Shown here: one piece after another, positions 45,590-53,892 of the stretch
How positions within the stretch are numbered: position 1 is the stretch's first letter
Layout: each line of letters starts with the position of its first letter
NCBI RefSeq assembly: GCF_001427905.1
Contig: NZ_LMEF01000032.1
Span: forward strand, 525 to 64,524
Reading direction: 5' to 3'
Source of the DNA: Flavobacterium sp. Root420
Lineage (GTDB): Bacteria; Bacteroidota; Bacteroidia; Flavobacteriales; Flavobacteriaceae
DNA: 64,000 nt
Notes under the pieces: model-generated
What the model saw: only the letters and a program-made list of their open reading frames with translations
The model's database searches: none
What the model was told of the DNA's origin: nothing
Made by a program: the position numbers and the translations under genes

Positions 45590-46141
45590 ATGGCATATAC
45601 ACCTAGACTAAAAGAAGAATATAAGAGTAGAGTAATCTCTGCTCTTAAAGAGGAATTCGGATATACAAACGTGATGCAAGTTCCAAAACTTGAAAAAATC
45701 GTTTTGAGCCGTGGAGTTGGTGCAGCTGTATCTGATAAAAAACTAATTGACTATGCAGTTGATGAGTTAACAAAGATCACTGGACAAAAAGCAGTATCTA
45801 CAATTTCAAAGAAAGACGTTGCGTCTTTTAAATTGAGAAAAGGGATGCCTATTGGAGCAAAAGTTACTTTACGTGGAGAAAGAATGTATGAGTTTTTAGA
45901 TAGACTTGTTACTTCTGCTTTACCACGCGTTAGAGATTTTAGTGGTATTAAAGCTACTGGTTTCGACGGAAGAGGTAACTACAACCTTGGAGTTTTGGAG
46001 CAAATCATTTTCCCTGAAATTGATATTGACAAAGTAAACAAAATTTCAGGAATGGATATTACATTTGTTACTACTGCAAAAACAGACAAGGAAGCAAAGT
46101 CATTATTGGCTGAATTAGGATTACCTTTTAAAAAGAATTAA
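45590..46141 (+). CDS. rplE: 50S ribosomal protein L5
   Basis: 183 residues; MQVPKLEKIVLSRGVG, GMPIGAKVTLRGERMYEFLD and FDGRGNYNLGVLEQIIFPE are diagnostic. It binds 5S rRNA in the central protuberance. It is 2 bp after rplX. Confidence 0.98.
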   Translation: MAYTPRLKEEYKSRVISALKEEFGYTNVMQVPKLEKIVLSRGVGAAVSDKKLIDYAVDELTKITGQKAVSTISKKDVASFKLRKGMPIGAKVTLRGERMYEFLDRLVTSALPRVRDFSGIKATGFDGRGNYNLGVLEQIIFPEIDIDKVNKISGMDITFVTTAKTDKEAKSLLAELGLPFKKN

Positions 46142-46144
46142 GAC

Positions 46145-46414
46145 ATGGCTAAAGAATCAATGAAAGCCCGCGAGGTTAAGAGAGAAAAAACGGTAGCAAA
46201 GTATGCTGAGAAAAGAAAAGCTTTGAAAGAGGCTGGAGATTTTGAAGGTTTACAAAAATTACCTAAAAATGCTTCACCAGTTCGTTTGCACAATCGTTGT
46301 AAATTAACAGGTAGACCAAGAGGGTATATCCGTCAATTCGGTATTTCACGTGTAACTTTCCGTGAAATGGCTAATAATGGATTAATTCCTGGAGTTAAAA
46401 AAGCATCTTGGTAA
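46145..46414 (+). CDS. rpsN: 30S ribosomal protein S14 (zinc-free form)
   Basis: 89 residues; the long form, with MAKESMKAREVKREK and LPKNASPVRLHNRCKLTGRP. Only one cysteine remains, so it is the zinc-independent type. The last codons carry the -33 element of the next promoter (TTG at 46408-46410). Confidence 0.97.
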   Translation: MAKESMKAREVKREKTVAKYAEKRKALKEAGDFEGLQKLPKNASPVRLHNRCKLTGRPRGYIRQFGISRVTFREMANNGLIPGVKKASW

Positions 46415-46438
46415 TCTCGCAATAAGTTACTACTTTTG
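46408..46438 (+). promoter_or_regulatory. Internal spc-operon promoter (TTG - 20 - TACTTTTG) before rpsH
   Basis: TTG 46408-46410 lies within the end of rpsN; a 20-nt spacer leads to TACTTTTG 46431-46438. This is a complete promoter inside the ribosomal operon, serving rpsH and downstream genes. Confidence 0.75.
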
Positions 46439-46470
46439 CAAACCAAAAAATAATTTTAATTGATTAAAGG

Positions 46471-46494
46471 TTCGGGAGGCGGGTGCCTCCCGAA
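46471..46494 (+). promoter_or_regulatory. GC-rich leader hairpin before rpsH
   Basis: Perfect 10-bp stem TTCGGGAGGC / GCCTCCCGAA, loop GGGT, 24 nt before the rpsH start. AAAACCAT follows, not a T tract, so it is not a standard terminator. It may be a regulatory stem for S8 or another spc protein, or a captured palindromic repeat. Confidence 0.6.
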
Positions 46495-46518
46495 AACCAT
46501 AGTCGCAATCAAATACAT

Positions 46519-46917
46519 ATGTATACAGATCCTATTGCAGATTATTTGACTAGAGTTCGTAACGCTGTGGCTGCAAACCACAAAGTTGTTGAAATTCCAG
46601 CTTCTAATCTAAAAAAAGAAATAACTAAGATCTTATTTGATCAAGGTTATATCTTGAGTTACAAATTTGAAGACAACTCTGTTCAGGGTTCAATCAAAAT
46701 TGCTTTGAAGTATGATAAAGATACTAAAGAGCCTGTAATTAAAGATATCCAAAGAATTAGTAAACCTGGTTTACGTAAATATGCAGGTGCTGCCAAATTA
46801 CCAAGAATCCTTAATGGATTAGGAATTGCAATTGTTTCAACTTCAAAAGGTCTTATGACTGGAAAGCAAGCGAAACAATTAAATGTAGGTGGTGAAGTAA
46901 TTTGTTACGTATACTAA
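46519..46917 (+). CDS. rpsH: 30S ribosomal protein S8
   Basis: 132 residues from ATG 46519 (MYTDPIADYLTRVRNAV). Another start 36 bp upstream lies inside the hairpin and is rejected. KPGLRKYAGAAKLP and STSKGLMTGKQAKQLNVGGE are typical. S8 is the spc-operon repressor in E. coli. Confidence 0.98.
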   Translation: MYTDPIADYLTRVRNAVAANHKVVEIPASNLKKEITKILFDQGYILSYKFEDNSVQGSIKIALKYDKDTKEPVIKDIQRISKPGLRKYAGAAKLPRILNGLGIAIVSTSKGLMTGKQAKQLNVGGEVICYVY

Positions 46918-46935
46918 TTTTAAAGACTAAATAAG

Positions 46936-47478
46936 ATGTCAAGAATAGGTAAAAGCCCAATTGTAATCGCTGCTGGAGTAACTGTAGAAGTTAAAGACGG
47001 TATCGTTACGGTAAAAGGAAAAAAAGGTCAACTAACCCAGGAGTTTTCGGACATTACTGTAAAAGTTGAAGGCGATCAGGTTCTATTAGAAAGATCGTCT
47101 GATCATAAAGACCAAAGAGCAAAACACGGATTATACAGATCATTAATCAATAATATGATAATTGGTGTATCTGAAGGTTTTACAAAAGAACTTGAATTAG
47201 TTGGAGTTGGTTATAGAGCTTCAAACCAAGGTCAAAAGTTAGATTTAGCTCTTGGATATTCTCACAATATTGTTTTAGAAGTTGCTCCAGAAGTAGTTTT
47301 AGAAACAATATCTGAAAAAGGTAAAAACCCTATAGTAAAATTAACATCATTTGATAAACAACTTTTAGGTCAGGTTGCTGCGAAAATCAGAGGTTTCCGT
47401 AAGCCAGAACCATACAAAGGAAAAGGTGTTAAATTTGTGGGTGAAGTATTAAGAAGAAAAGCAGGTAAATCAGCTTAA
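46936..47478 (+). CDS. rplF: 50S ribosomal protein L6
   Basis: 180 residues; MSRIGKSPIVIAAGVTVEV, GYRASNQGQKLDLALGYSH and RKPEPYKGKGVKF are diagnostic. It sits near the GTPase-factor binding site. Confidence 0.98.
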   Translation: MSRIGKSPIVIAAGVTVEVKDGIVTVKGKKGQLTQEFSDITVKVEGDQVLLERSSDHKDQRAKHGLYRSLINNMIIGVSEGFTKELELVGVGYRASNQGQKLDLALGYSHNIVLEVAPEVVLETISEKGKNPIVKLTSFDKQLLGQVAAKIRGFRKPEPYKGKGVKFVGEVLRRKAGKSA

Positions 47479-47489
47479 AAAATAAGATT

Positions 47490-47840
47490 ATGTCATTAAC
47501 AAAATCTGATAGAAGACAGAGAATTAGATTCAGAATTAGAAAATCGATCAGTGGTACTGCTACTAATCCAAGACTATCTGTATTTAGAAGTAACAAAGAA
47601 ATTTACGCTCAACTTATTGATGATGTAAATGGAGTTACTATATTAGCTGCATCTTCAAGAGAAAAAGAAATAGGAAAAGGTACTAACGTTGAAATCGCTG
47701 CTGCTGTTGGAAAACTAGTTGCAGAGAAAGCGTTAAAAGCTGGGATTGATACCATCACTTTTGATAGAGGAGGTTATTTATATCACGGTCGTATTAAATC
47801 ATTAGCAGAAGGCGCAAGAGCGGCTGGACTTAAATTCTAA
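47490..47840 (+). CDS. rplR: 50S ribosomal protein L18
   Basis: 116 residues; RRQRIRFRIRKSISGTA, RLSVFRSNKEIYAQLIDD and FDRGGYLYHGRIKSLAEGAR are diagnostic. It binds 5S rRNA with L5. Confidence 0.98.
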   Translation: MSLTKSDRRQRIRFRIRKSISGTATNPRLSVFRSNKEIYAQLIDDVNGVTILAASSREKEIGKGTNVEIAAAVGKLVAEKALKAGIDTITFDRGGYLYHGRIKSLAEGARAAGLKF

Positions 47841-47846
47841 TATATT

Positions 47847-48368
47847 ATGTCTAAATACAAAAATGTAGAATTGGTAAAACCAAGTGGTCTTGAACTTAAA
47901 GATCGTCTGGTAAGTGTTAATCGTGTTACTAAGGTTACAAAAGGGGGTAGAGCTTTCGGTTTTTCTGCTATTGTAGTTGTAGGTGATGAAAACGGAGTAG
48001 TTGGTCACGGATTAGGAAAATCTAAAGACGTTTCTGAAGCAATTGCGAAAGCAGTGGAAGATGCTAAGAAAAATTTAGTAAAAATTCCTTTGAACGGACA
48101 ATCTGTTCCTCACGAACAAAAAGGTAAATTTGGTGGTGCACGTGTATTCTTAATTCCTGCTTCTCATGGTACGGGAGTTATTGCTGGTGGAGCTGTTCGT
48201 TCAGTTCTTGAATCAGTAGGTATTCACGATGTATTATCTAAATCTCAAGGATCATCAAATCCTCATAACGTAGTGAAAGCAACTTTTGATGCTTTATTAC
48301 AAATGAGAAGCGCTTACACTGTTGCAAAACAAAGAGGTGTTTCTTTAGAAAAAGTTTTTAAAGGTTAA
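47847..48368 (+). CDS. rpsE: 30S ribosomal protein S5
   Basis: 173 residues; KVTKGGRAFGFSAIVVVGD, VGHGLGKSKDVSEAI and SHGTGVIAGGAVRSVLE are diagnostic. It works with S4 and S12 in decoding fidelity. Confidence 0.98.
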   Translation: MSKYKNVELVKPSGLELKDRLVSVNRVTKVTKGGRAFGFSAIVVVGDENGVVGHGLGKSKDVSEAIAKAVEDAKKNLVKIPLNGQSVPHEQKGKFGGARVFLIPASHGTGVIAGGAVRSVLESVGIHDVLSKSQGSSNPHNVVKATFDALLQMRSAYTVAKQRGVSLEKVFKG

Positions 48369-48380
48369 TTCAAGGAAATT

Positions 48381-48563
48381 ATGGCTAAATTATTAGTAAA
48401 ACAAGTAAGAAGCAAAATCAACTGTCCTCTTTCTCAAAAGAGAGGTTTGGAAGCTTTGGGTCTACGTAAAATGGGACAAGTTGTAGAGCATGATTCAAAC
48501 CCTGCTATCCTTGGGATGATAAACAAAGTTAAACACTTAGTTTCTGTCGAAGAAGCTAAATAA
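48381..48563 (+). CDS. rpmD: 50S ribosomal protein L30
   Basis: 60 residues; VKQVRSKINCPLSQKRGLEA and LGLRKMGQVVEHDSNPAILG match L30, a small protein not found in all bacteria. Confidence 0.97.
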   Translation: MAKLLVKQVRSKINCPLSQKRGLEALGLRKMGQVVEHDSNPAILGMINKVKHLVSVEEAK

Positions 48564-48574
48564 CAAATACTGTT

Positions 48575-49027
48575 ATGAATTTAAGTAACTTACAACCAGC
48601 TGAAGGGTCAACACACAATCAAAATAAAAGATTAGGTAGAGGAGAAGGTTCTGGAAAAGGTGGCACTGCTGCAAGAGGTCACAAAGGAGCAAAATCTCGT
48701 TCTGGTTATTCTAAAAAGATTGGTTTTGAAGGAGGGCAAATGCCACTTCAAAGACGTGTGCCTAAGTTTGGTTTCACAAACATCAATCGTAAAGAATACG
48801 AAGGTGTTAATTTAGATACGCTTCAATTATTAGTAGACAATGGTGTGATTACTGATTCTGTTTCTATGACAGATTTCGTAGCAAATCGTCTAGCTACCAA
48901 AAATGAAATCGTTAAGATTTTAGGTAGAGGAGAGTTGAAAGCAAAATTAAAAGTAACTGCCCACAAATTTACTGCTACTGCAAAAGCTGCTATTGAAGCT
49001 GCTGGTGGAGAAGCTGTAACTATATAA
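48575..49027 (+). CDS. rplO: 50S ribosomal protein L15
   Basis: 150 residues; MNLSNLQPAEGSTHNQNKR, GRGEGSGKGGTAARGHKGAK and GFEGGQMPLQRRVPKFGF are diagnostic. It is a late 50S assembly protein, 14 bp before secY. Confidence 0.98.
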   Translation: MNLSNLQPAEGSTHNQNKRLGRGEGSGKGGTAARGHKGAKSRSGYSKKIGFEGGQMPLQRRVPKFGFTNINRKEYEGVNLDTLQLLVDNGVITDSVSMTDFVANRLATKNEIVKILGRGELKAKLKVTAHKFTATAKAAIEAAGGEAVTI

Positions 49028-49040
49028 CTTATCTATTAAG

Positions 49041-50387
49041 ATGAAGAAATTTATTGAATCAATAAGTAATGTTTGGAAAATCGAAGAACTGAAAAACAGA
49101 ATCTTAATTACATTAGGATTGCTTTTAGTATATCGTTTTGGTGCACACGTTACGCTTCCTGGAATTGACGCAACTCAATTAACTGGTTTAGCGGGACAAA
49201 CTAAAAATGGTTTAGGATCTATCCTAGACATGTTTACTGGGGGTGCTTTCTCTAAAGCTTCAGTTTTTGCTTTAGGTATTATGCCTTATATTTCTGCGTC
49301 TATTGTGGTTCAGTTGATGGGAATTGCGATTCCTTATTTACAAAAACTTCAGAATGATGGAGAAAGTGGTAGAAAAAAGATTAATCAAATCACTCGTTGG
49401 TTGACTATAGCTATTACACTGGTTCAAGGTCCAACTTATATCTATAATTTATACAGAACATTGCCTGGTAGTGCATTCTTACTAGGCTTTAATTCTCCTG
49501 AATTTTTGTTCTCGTCTGTTATTATCTTAGTTACAGGTACAATTTTTGCTATGTGGCTTGGAGAAAAAATTACTGATAAAGGTATTGGAAATGGAATTTC
49601 ATTATTAATTATGGTTGGTATCTTAGCTCGTTTACCGCAAGCTTTTATTCAAGAGTTTACTACGAGAGTTACCAATAACAATGGTGGTCCAATGTTATTA
49701 GTTATTGAAATTATTGTGTGGTTGTTAGTGATCATCGCTTGTGTGTTGCTTACAATGGCGGTACGCAGGATCCCGGTTCAATACGCTCGTCGTACAACAA
49801 CTGGTGATTATGAGCAAGATTTAGCAGGTGGTAATAGACAATGGATTCCTCTTAAGCTTAACGCTTCTGGAGTTATGCCAATCATTTTTGCTCAGGCAAT
49901 TATGTTTATTCCTGCAGCTGTAGCTGGATTGTCTAAATCAGACACATCACAATCTATTGTTGGAGCATTTAGTAATATGTTCGGTTTTTGGTATAATTTT
50001 GTATTTGCAACTTTAATTATTGTATTTACATTCTTCTACACTGCAATTACTGTTCCTACGAACAAAATGGCTGATGATTTAAAAAGAAGTGGTGGTTTTA
50101 TCCCGGGCGTTCGTCCAGGTGCTGAAACTTCAGACTTCTTAGATAAAGTGATGTCTTTAATAACTTTCCCAGGATCTTTATTCCTTGCTTTGATTGCTGT
50201 GTTCCCAGCTATTGTTGTAAGTATTATGGATGTACAACAATCTTGGGCAATGTTTTTTGGAGGTACCTCATTAATAATTATGGTTGGAGTTGCAATAGAT
50301 ACTATTCAACAAATCAATTCATACTTGTTAAACAAACATTATGATGGTTTAATGAAGACTGGTAAAAATAGAAAAGCGGTAGCTTAA
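49041..50387 (+). CDS. secY: Preprotein translocase subunit SecY
   Basis: 448 residues with ten predicted membrane helices. RFGAHVTLPGID, GIMPYISASIVVQL (plug and TM2), the cytoplasmic loop AVRRIPVQYARR and the RSGGFIPGVRPG stretch are diagnostic. It forms the Sec channel. adk and map, often downstream in Gram-positives, are missing; infA follows by 7 bp. Confidence 0.98.
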   Translation: MKKFIESISNVWKIEELKNRILITLGLLLVYRFGAHVTLPGIDATQLTGLAGQTKNGLGSILDMFTGGAFSKASVFALGIMPYISASIVVQLMGIAIPYLQKLQNDGESGRKKINQITRWLTIAITLVQGPTYIYNLYRTLPGSAFLLGFNSPEFLFSSVIILVTGTIFAMWLGEKITDKGIGNGISLLIMVGILARLPQAFIQEFTTRVTNNNGGPMLLVIEIIVWLLVIIACVLLTMAVRRIPVQYARRTTTGDYEQDLAGGNRQWIPLKLNASGVMPIIFAQAIMFIPAAVAGLSKSDTSQSIVGAFSNMFGFWYNFVFATLIIVFTFFYTAITVPTNKMADDLKRSGGFIPGVRPGAETSDFLDKVMSLITFPGSLFLALIAVFPAIVVSIMDVQQSWAMFFGGTSLIIMVGVAIDTIQQINSYLLNKHYDGLMKTGKNRKAVA

Positions 50388-50394
50388 TATATTT

Positions 50395-50610
50395 ATGGCA
50401 AAACAATCAGCAATAGAACAAGACGGATCAATCATTGAAGCATTGTCAAATGCGATGTTCCGTGTAGAGTTAGAAAATGGACATATTGTAATTGCTCATA
50501 TTTCTGGAAAAATGCGTATGCATTACATCAAATTATTACCTGGTGATAAAGTGAAACTAGAAATGAGTCCTTATGATTTGTCAAAAGCAAGAATTACTTA
50601 TCGATATTAA
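50395..50610 (+). CDS. infA: Translation initiation factor IF-1
   Basis: 71 residues with the S1/OB fold: KQSAIEQDGSIIEALSNAMF, VIAHISGKMRMHYIKLLPGD and LSKARITYRY. It binds the A site during initiation. Confidence 0.98.
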   Translation: MAKQSAIEQDGSIIEALSNAMFRVELENGHIVIAHISGKMRMHYIKLLPGDKVKLEMSPYDLSKARITYRY

Positions 50611-50622
50611 AGGATATTCACT

Positions 50623-50739
50623 ATGAAAGTTAGAGCATCAGTAAAAAAGAGAAGTCCCGAGTGCATTATTGTGCGTAGAAAAGGGAGATTGTACGTAATA
50701 AACAAAAAGAATCCTAGATTTAAACAAAGACAAGGATAA
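50623..50739 (+). CDS. rpmJ: 50S ribosomal protein L36 (zinc-free form)
   Basis: 38 residues between infA and rpsM, short enough to be missed by gene callers. It starts MKVRASVKKRSPEC and ends NPRFKQRQG. Of the four zinc ligands of the classical form, only Cys14 remains (positions 11, 27 and 33 are Ser, Asn and Phe), so it cannot bind zinc in the usual way. Gaps are 12 bp to infA and 2 bp to rpsM. Confidence 0.95.
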   Translation: MKVRASVKKRSPECIIVRRKGRLYVINKKNPRFKQRQG

Positions 50740-50741
50740 TT

Positions 50742-51116
50742 ATGGCAAGAATAGCAGGGGTAGATATCCCAAAAAATAAAAGAGGTGTTATAGCACTTAC
50801 CTATATCTTTGGATTAGGAAGAAGTAGAGCTATTGAGATTTTAGAAAAAGCTCAAGTTAGCCAAGACAAAAAAGTTCAAGATTGGAATGATGATGAGATC
50901 GGAGCGATTCGTGATGCAGTTTCATTTTACAAAATTGAAGGAGAATTACGTTCTGAGGTTTCTTTAAACATCAAACGTTTAATGGATATTGGATGTTACA
51001 GAGGTATCCGTCATAGATCTGGTCTTCCGTTAAGAGGGCAAAGAACTAAAAACAACTCTAGAACAAGAAAAGGTAAAAGAAAAACTGTTGCGAACAAGAA
51101 AAAAGCAACTAAATAA
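50742..51116 (+). CDS. rpsM: 30S ribosomal protein S13
   Basis: 124 residues; MARIAGVDIPKNKRGVIAL, YIFGLGRSRAIEIL and RHRSGLPLRGQRTKNNSRTR are diagnostic. It forms bridges to the 50S subunit. Confidence 0.98.
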   Translation: MARIAGVDIPKNKRGVIALTYIFGLGRSRAIEILEKAQVSQDKKVQDWNDDEIGAIRDAVSFYKIEGELRSEVSLNIKRLMDIGCYRGIRHRSGLPLRGQRTKNNSRTRKGKRKTVANKKKATK

Positions 51117-51124
51117 TAAGTAAT

Positions 51125-51508
51125 ATGGCTAAAGCAACTGCAAAAAAACGTAAAGTTATCGTTGAATCAACGGGTGAAGCTCATATTTCTGCCACTTTCA
51201 ACAACATTATCATTTCTTTGACAAATAAGAAAGGTGAAGTTATTTCTTGGTCTTCAGCTGGTAAAATGGGTTTCAGAGGTTCTAAAAAGAATACTCCGTA
51301 CGCAGCTCAAATGGCAGCAGAAGATTGTAGTAAAGTAGCTCTTGAGGCAGGACTTAAAAAAGTAAAAGTTTATGTAAAAGGACCAGGAAACGGACGTGAG
51401 TCTGCTATTCGTTCTATTCATAACGGTGGAATTGAAGTTACAGAGATTATCGATGTTACTCCAATGCCTCACAACGGATGTCGTCCTCCAAAGAGACGTA
51501 GAGTTTAA
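51125..51508 (+). CDS. rpsK: 30S ribosomal protein S11
   Basis: 127 residues; GEAHISATFNNIIISLTNKK, VYVKGPGNGRESAIRSIH and TPMPHNGCRPPKRRRV are diagnostic. It lies in the platform of the 30S subunit. Confidence 0.98.
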   Translation: MAKATAKKRKVIVESTGEAHISATFNNIIISLTNKKGEVISWSSAGKMGFRGSKKNTPYAAQMAAEDCSKVALEAGLKKVKVYVKGPGNGRESAIRSIHNGGIEVTEIIDVTPMPHNGCRPPKRRRV

Positions 51509-51531
51509 TTTTATTTATTCATAGTATAAAC

Positions 51532-51585
51532 AAGGTAGAATATAGATTATCGAAGGATTTGACCTGAATTCATAATCTCTACCTT
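51532..51585 (+). promoter_or_regulatory. Imperfect long hairpin before rpsD
   Basis: AAGGTAGA (51532-51539) pairs with TCTACCTT (51578-51585) and GATTAT (51545-51550) with ATAATC (51572-51577), leaving a 5-nt bulge and a 21-nt loop. It fills the 95-bp gap between rpsK and rpsD, the largest inside the alpha part of the operon. There is no T tract. It may be an S4 binding site, since S4 is the alpha-operon repressor in other bacteria. Confidence 0.55.
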
Positions 51586-51603
51586 AAATTTAATTTTTTA
51601 GAA

Positions 51604-52209
51604 ATGGCAAGATATACTGGTCCTAAAACTAGAATTGCTCGTAAATTTGGCGAGGCAATCTTCGGAGATGATAAATCTTTCGAAAAAAGAAATTACCCAC
51701 CTGGACAACACGGGATGGCTAAAAAAAGAGGTAAAAAATCTGAGTACGCTGTTCAGTTAATGGAAAAGCAAAAAGCTAAATATTCTTATGGAATTTTAGA
51801 AAAACAATTCAGAAATTTATTCAAAAAAGCATCAGCTACTAAAGGTGTTACTGGTGAAGTTCTTTTACAATTATGTGAAGCAAGATTAGATAACGTTGTT
51901 TTTAGAATGGGTATCGCTCCTTCTAGAAGAGGTGCTAGACAATTAGTTTCTCACAGACACGTTACTGTTAATGGTGAAGTTGTAAATATCGCTTCTTACC
52001 ACCTTAAACCTGGTGATAAAGTTGCAGTTCGTGAAAAATCTAAATCTTTAGAAGCTATCGAACGTTCTTTGTCAAATTCAAGTCATGTTTATGAATGGAT
52101 TACTTGGAATAATGATCTTAAAGAGGGAACTTTTGTTTCTGTACCTGCAAGACTTCAGATTCCAGAAAACATTAAAGAACAATTAATCGTAGAGTTGTAC
52201 AACAAATAA
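51604..52209 (+). CDS. rpsD: 30S ribosomal protein S4
   Basis: 201 residues; ARYTGPKTRIARKFGE, YPPGQHGMAKKRGKKSEYA and the S4 domain RLDNVVFRMGIAPSRRGARQ are typical. The N-terminus has no zinc cysteines. It is a primary 16S rRNA binder. Confidence 0.98.
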   Translation: MARYTGPKTRIARKFGEAIFGDDKSFEKRNYPPGQHGMAKKRGKKSEYAVQLMEKQKAKYSYGILEKQFRNLFKKASATKGVTGEVLLQLCEARLDNVVFRMGIAPSRRGARQLVSHRHVTVNGEVVNIASYHLKPGDKVAVREKSKSLEAIERSLSNSSHVYEWITWNNDLKEGTFVSVPARLQIPENIKEQLIVELYNK

Positions 52210-52230
52210 TAATTGACTTAGTCGAAATTT

Positions 52231-53223
52231 ATGGCAATATTTAATTTTCAAAAGCCCGATAAAGTTATCATGATCGATTCAACCGATTTTGAAGGTAAAT
52301 TCGAATTTAGACCTTTAGAACCTGGTTATGGATTGACAGTTGGTAATGCACTTAGAAGAGTTTTGCTTTCAGCATTAGAAGGTTATGCAATTACATCTGT
52401 TCGTATCGAAGGTGTAGATCATGAGTTTTCTACTATTTCAGGTGTTGTTGAAGATGTTACCGAAATTATCCTTAATCTAAAACAAGTACGTTTCAAACGT
52501 CAGATTGAAGATATCGATAATGAAGCAGTTACAATTTCTGTTTCTGGTAAAGATCAATTGACAGCAGGTGATTTTCAAAAATTTATTTCAGGTTTTCAAG
52601 TTTTGAATCCAGACCTTGTTATCTGTAATTTAGATTCTAAAATCAAATTGAACTTCGATTTAACAATCGAAAAAGGTAGAGGATATGTTCCTGCTGAGGA
52701 GAACAAAAAACAGAATGCTGCAATTGGAACCATTTTTACAGACTCTATTTTTACTCCGGTAAAAAATGTAAAATATGCAATTGAAAACTTCCGTGTAGAA
52801 CAAAAAACAGATTATGAAAAATTAGTTTTTGAAATTAAAACTGATGGATCTATTAATCCAAAAGATGCTCTTACTGAAGCTGCTAAGGTTTTAATTCACC
52901 ACTTCATGTTGTTTTCTGACGAAAGAATTACACTCGAGGCTGACGAAATTGCACAAACAGAATCGTATGATGAAGAGTCATTGCATATGAGACAATTGCT
53001 TAAAACTAAGCTTGTTGATATGGATTTATCTGTGAGAGCATTAAATTGCTTGAAAGCGGCTGAAGTTGATACACTTGGTGATTTAGTATCGTTCAATAAA
53101 AATGACCTGATGAAATTCCGTAATTTTGGTAAAAAATCTTTAACAGAGCTAGATGAACTTGTAGCAGTTAAAAATTTAACTTTCGGAATGGATTTAGCTA
53201 AATACAAATTAGATAAAGAATAA
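52231..53223 (+). CDS. rpoA: RNA polymerase subunit alpha
   Basis: 330 residues. The N-terminal assembly domain has GYGLTVGNALRRVLLSALEG; an acidic linker follows, and the C-terminal DNA-binding domain contains LSVRALNCLKAAEVDTLGDL and KFRNFGKKSLTELDEL. Both domains are complete. Confidence 0.98.
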   Translation: MAIFNFQKPDKVIMIDSTDFEGKFEFRPLEPGYGLTVGNALRRVLLSALEGYAITSVRIEGVDHEFSTISGVVEDVTEIILNLKQVRFKRQIEDIDNEAVTISVSGKDQLTAGDFQKFISGFQVLNPDLVICNLDSKIKLNFDLTIEKGRGYVPAEENKKQNAAIGTIFTDSIFTPVKNVKYAIENFRVEQKTDYEKLVFEIKTDGSINPKDALTEAAKVLIHHFMLFSDERITLEADEIAQTESYDEESLHMRQLLKTKLVDMDLSVRALNCLKAAEVDTLGDLVSFNKNDLMKFRNFGKKSLTELDELVAVKNLTFGMDLAKYKLDKE

Positions 53224-53226
53224 TTC

Positions 53227-53244
53227 AATCCGCCACGGCGGATT
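53227..53244 (+). promoter_or_regulatory. Short palindrome between rpoA and rplQ
   Basis: AATCCGCC-AC-GGCGGATT, an 8-bp perfect inverted repeat starting 3 nt after the rpoA stop codon. No T tract follows; AAATTTAAAATAGCA leads to rplQ. It could tune transcription or mRNA processing between the two genes. Confidence 0.55.
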
Positions 53245-53259
53245 AAATTTAAAATAGCA

Positions 53260-53748
53260 ATGAGACACGGAAAAAAATTCAATCACTTAAGCAGACAGAC
53301 TGGACATAGAAAAGCTATGTTAGCTAATATGGCTTGTTCTCTTATTGAGCACAAACGTATTAACACTACTGTTGCTAAGGCTAAAGCGCTTAAACAATTC
53401 GTTGAGCCTTTAATCACAAAATCAAAAGAAGATACGACTCACAATCGTCGTATTGTTTTTGCTTACTTACGTAGCAAATATGCGGTAACTGACTTGTTCA
53501 GAGACGTAGCTGCTAAAGTTGGAGACCGTCCAGGTGGATACACTCGTATCATTAAAGTTGGAAATCGTTTGGGAGATAATGCTGATATGGCAATGATCGA
53601 ACTTGTAGATTTCAATGAACTTTACAATGGAGGTAAAAAAGAAGTTAAAAAAGCAAAAAGCCGTCGTGGTGGTAAAGCAAAAAAAGCTGAGGAAACTACT
53701 GAAGCTCCAGCTGCTGAGTCTGAAACGACTACTGAAGCTTCTGAATAA
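53260..53748 (+). CDS. rplQ: 50S ribosomal protein L17
   Basis: 162 residues against ~120 in E. coli. The core is MRHGKKFNHLSRQTGHRKAM, CSLIEHKRINTTVAKAKAL and GDRPGGYTRIIK. The last ~45 residues are a Lys/Ala then Glu/Thr-rich tail (KKAEETTEAPAAESETTTEA), probably disordered. It ends the ribosomal run. Confidence 0.97.
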   Translation: MRHGKKFNHLSRQTGHRKAMLANMACSLIEHKRINTTVAKAKALKQFVEPLITKSKEDTTHNRRIVFAYLRSKYAVTDLFRDVAAKVGDRPGGYTRIIKVGNRLGDNADMAMIELVDFNELYNGGKKEVKKAKSRRGGKAKKAEETTEAPAAESETTTEASE

Positions 53749-53776
53749 TTATGAAAGTAATGATTCTATAAAAATC

Positions 53777-53815
53777 AAGGATAAGCTAATTTTTAGTTTA
53801 TCCTTTTTTTTTGAT
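53777..53815 (+). terminator. Rho-independent terminator after rplQ
   Basis: AAGGATAAGCTAA and TTAGTTTATCCTT pair (one mismatch), followed by a T tract of more than eight. It ends the long S10-spc-alpha transcript. Confidence 0.88.
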
Positions 53816-53892
53816 TTTTTTTGAGGTAATCTGATTTTTAACTTATTTGATTCATGAGGTTTTATTTTTATGAAGGAAAGTTTTAAAAAATC

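Noticed and set aside
46471..46494. GC-rich hairpin read as a terminator of rpsN
   Set aside because: It is followed by AAAACCAT, not a T tract, and lies downstream of a promoter box within the leader of rpsH.
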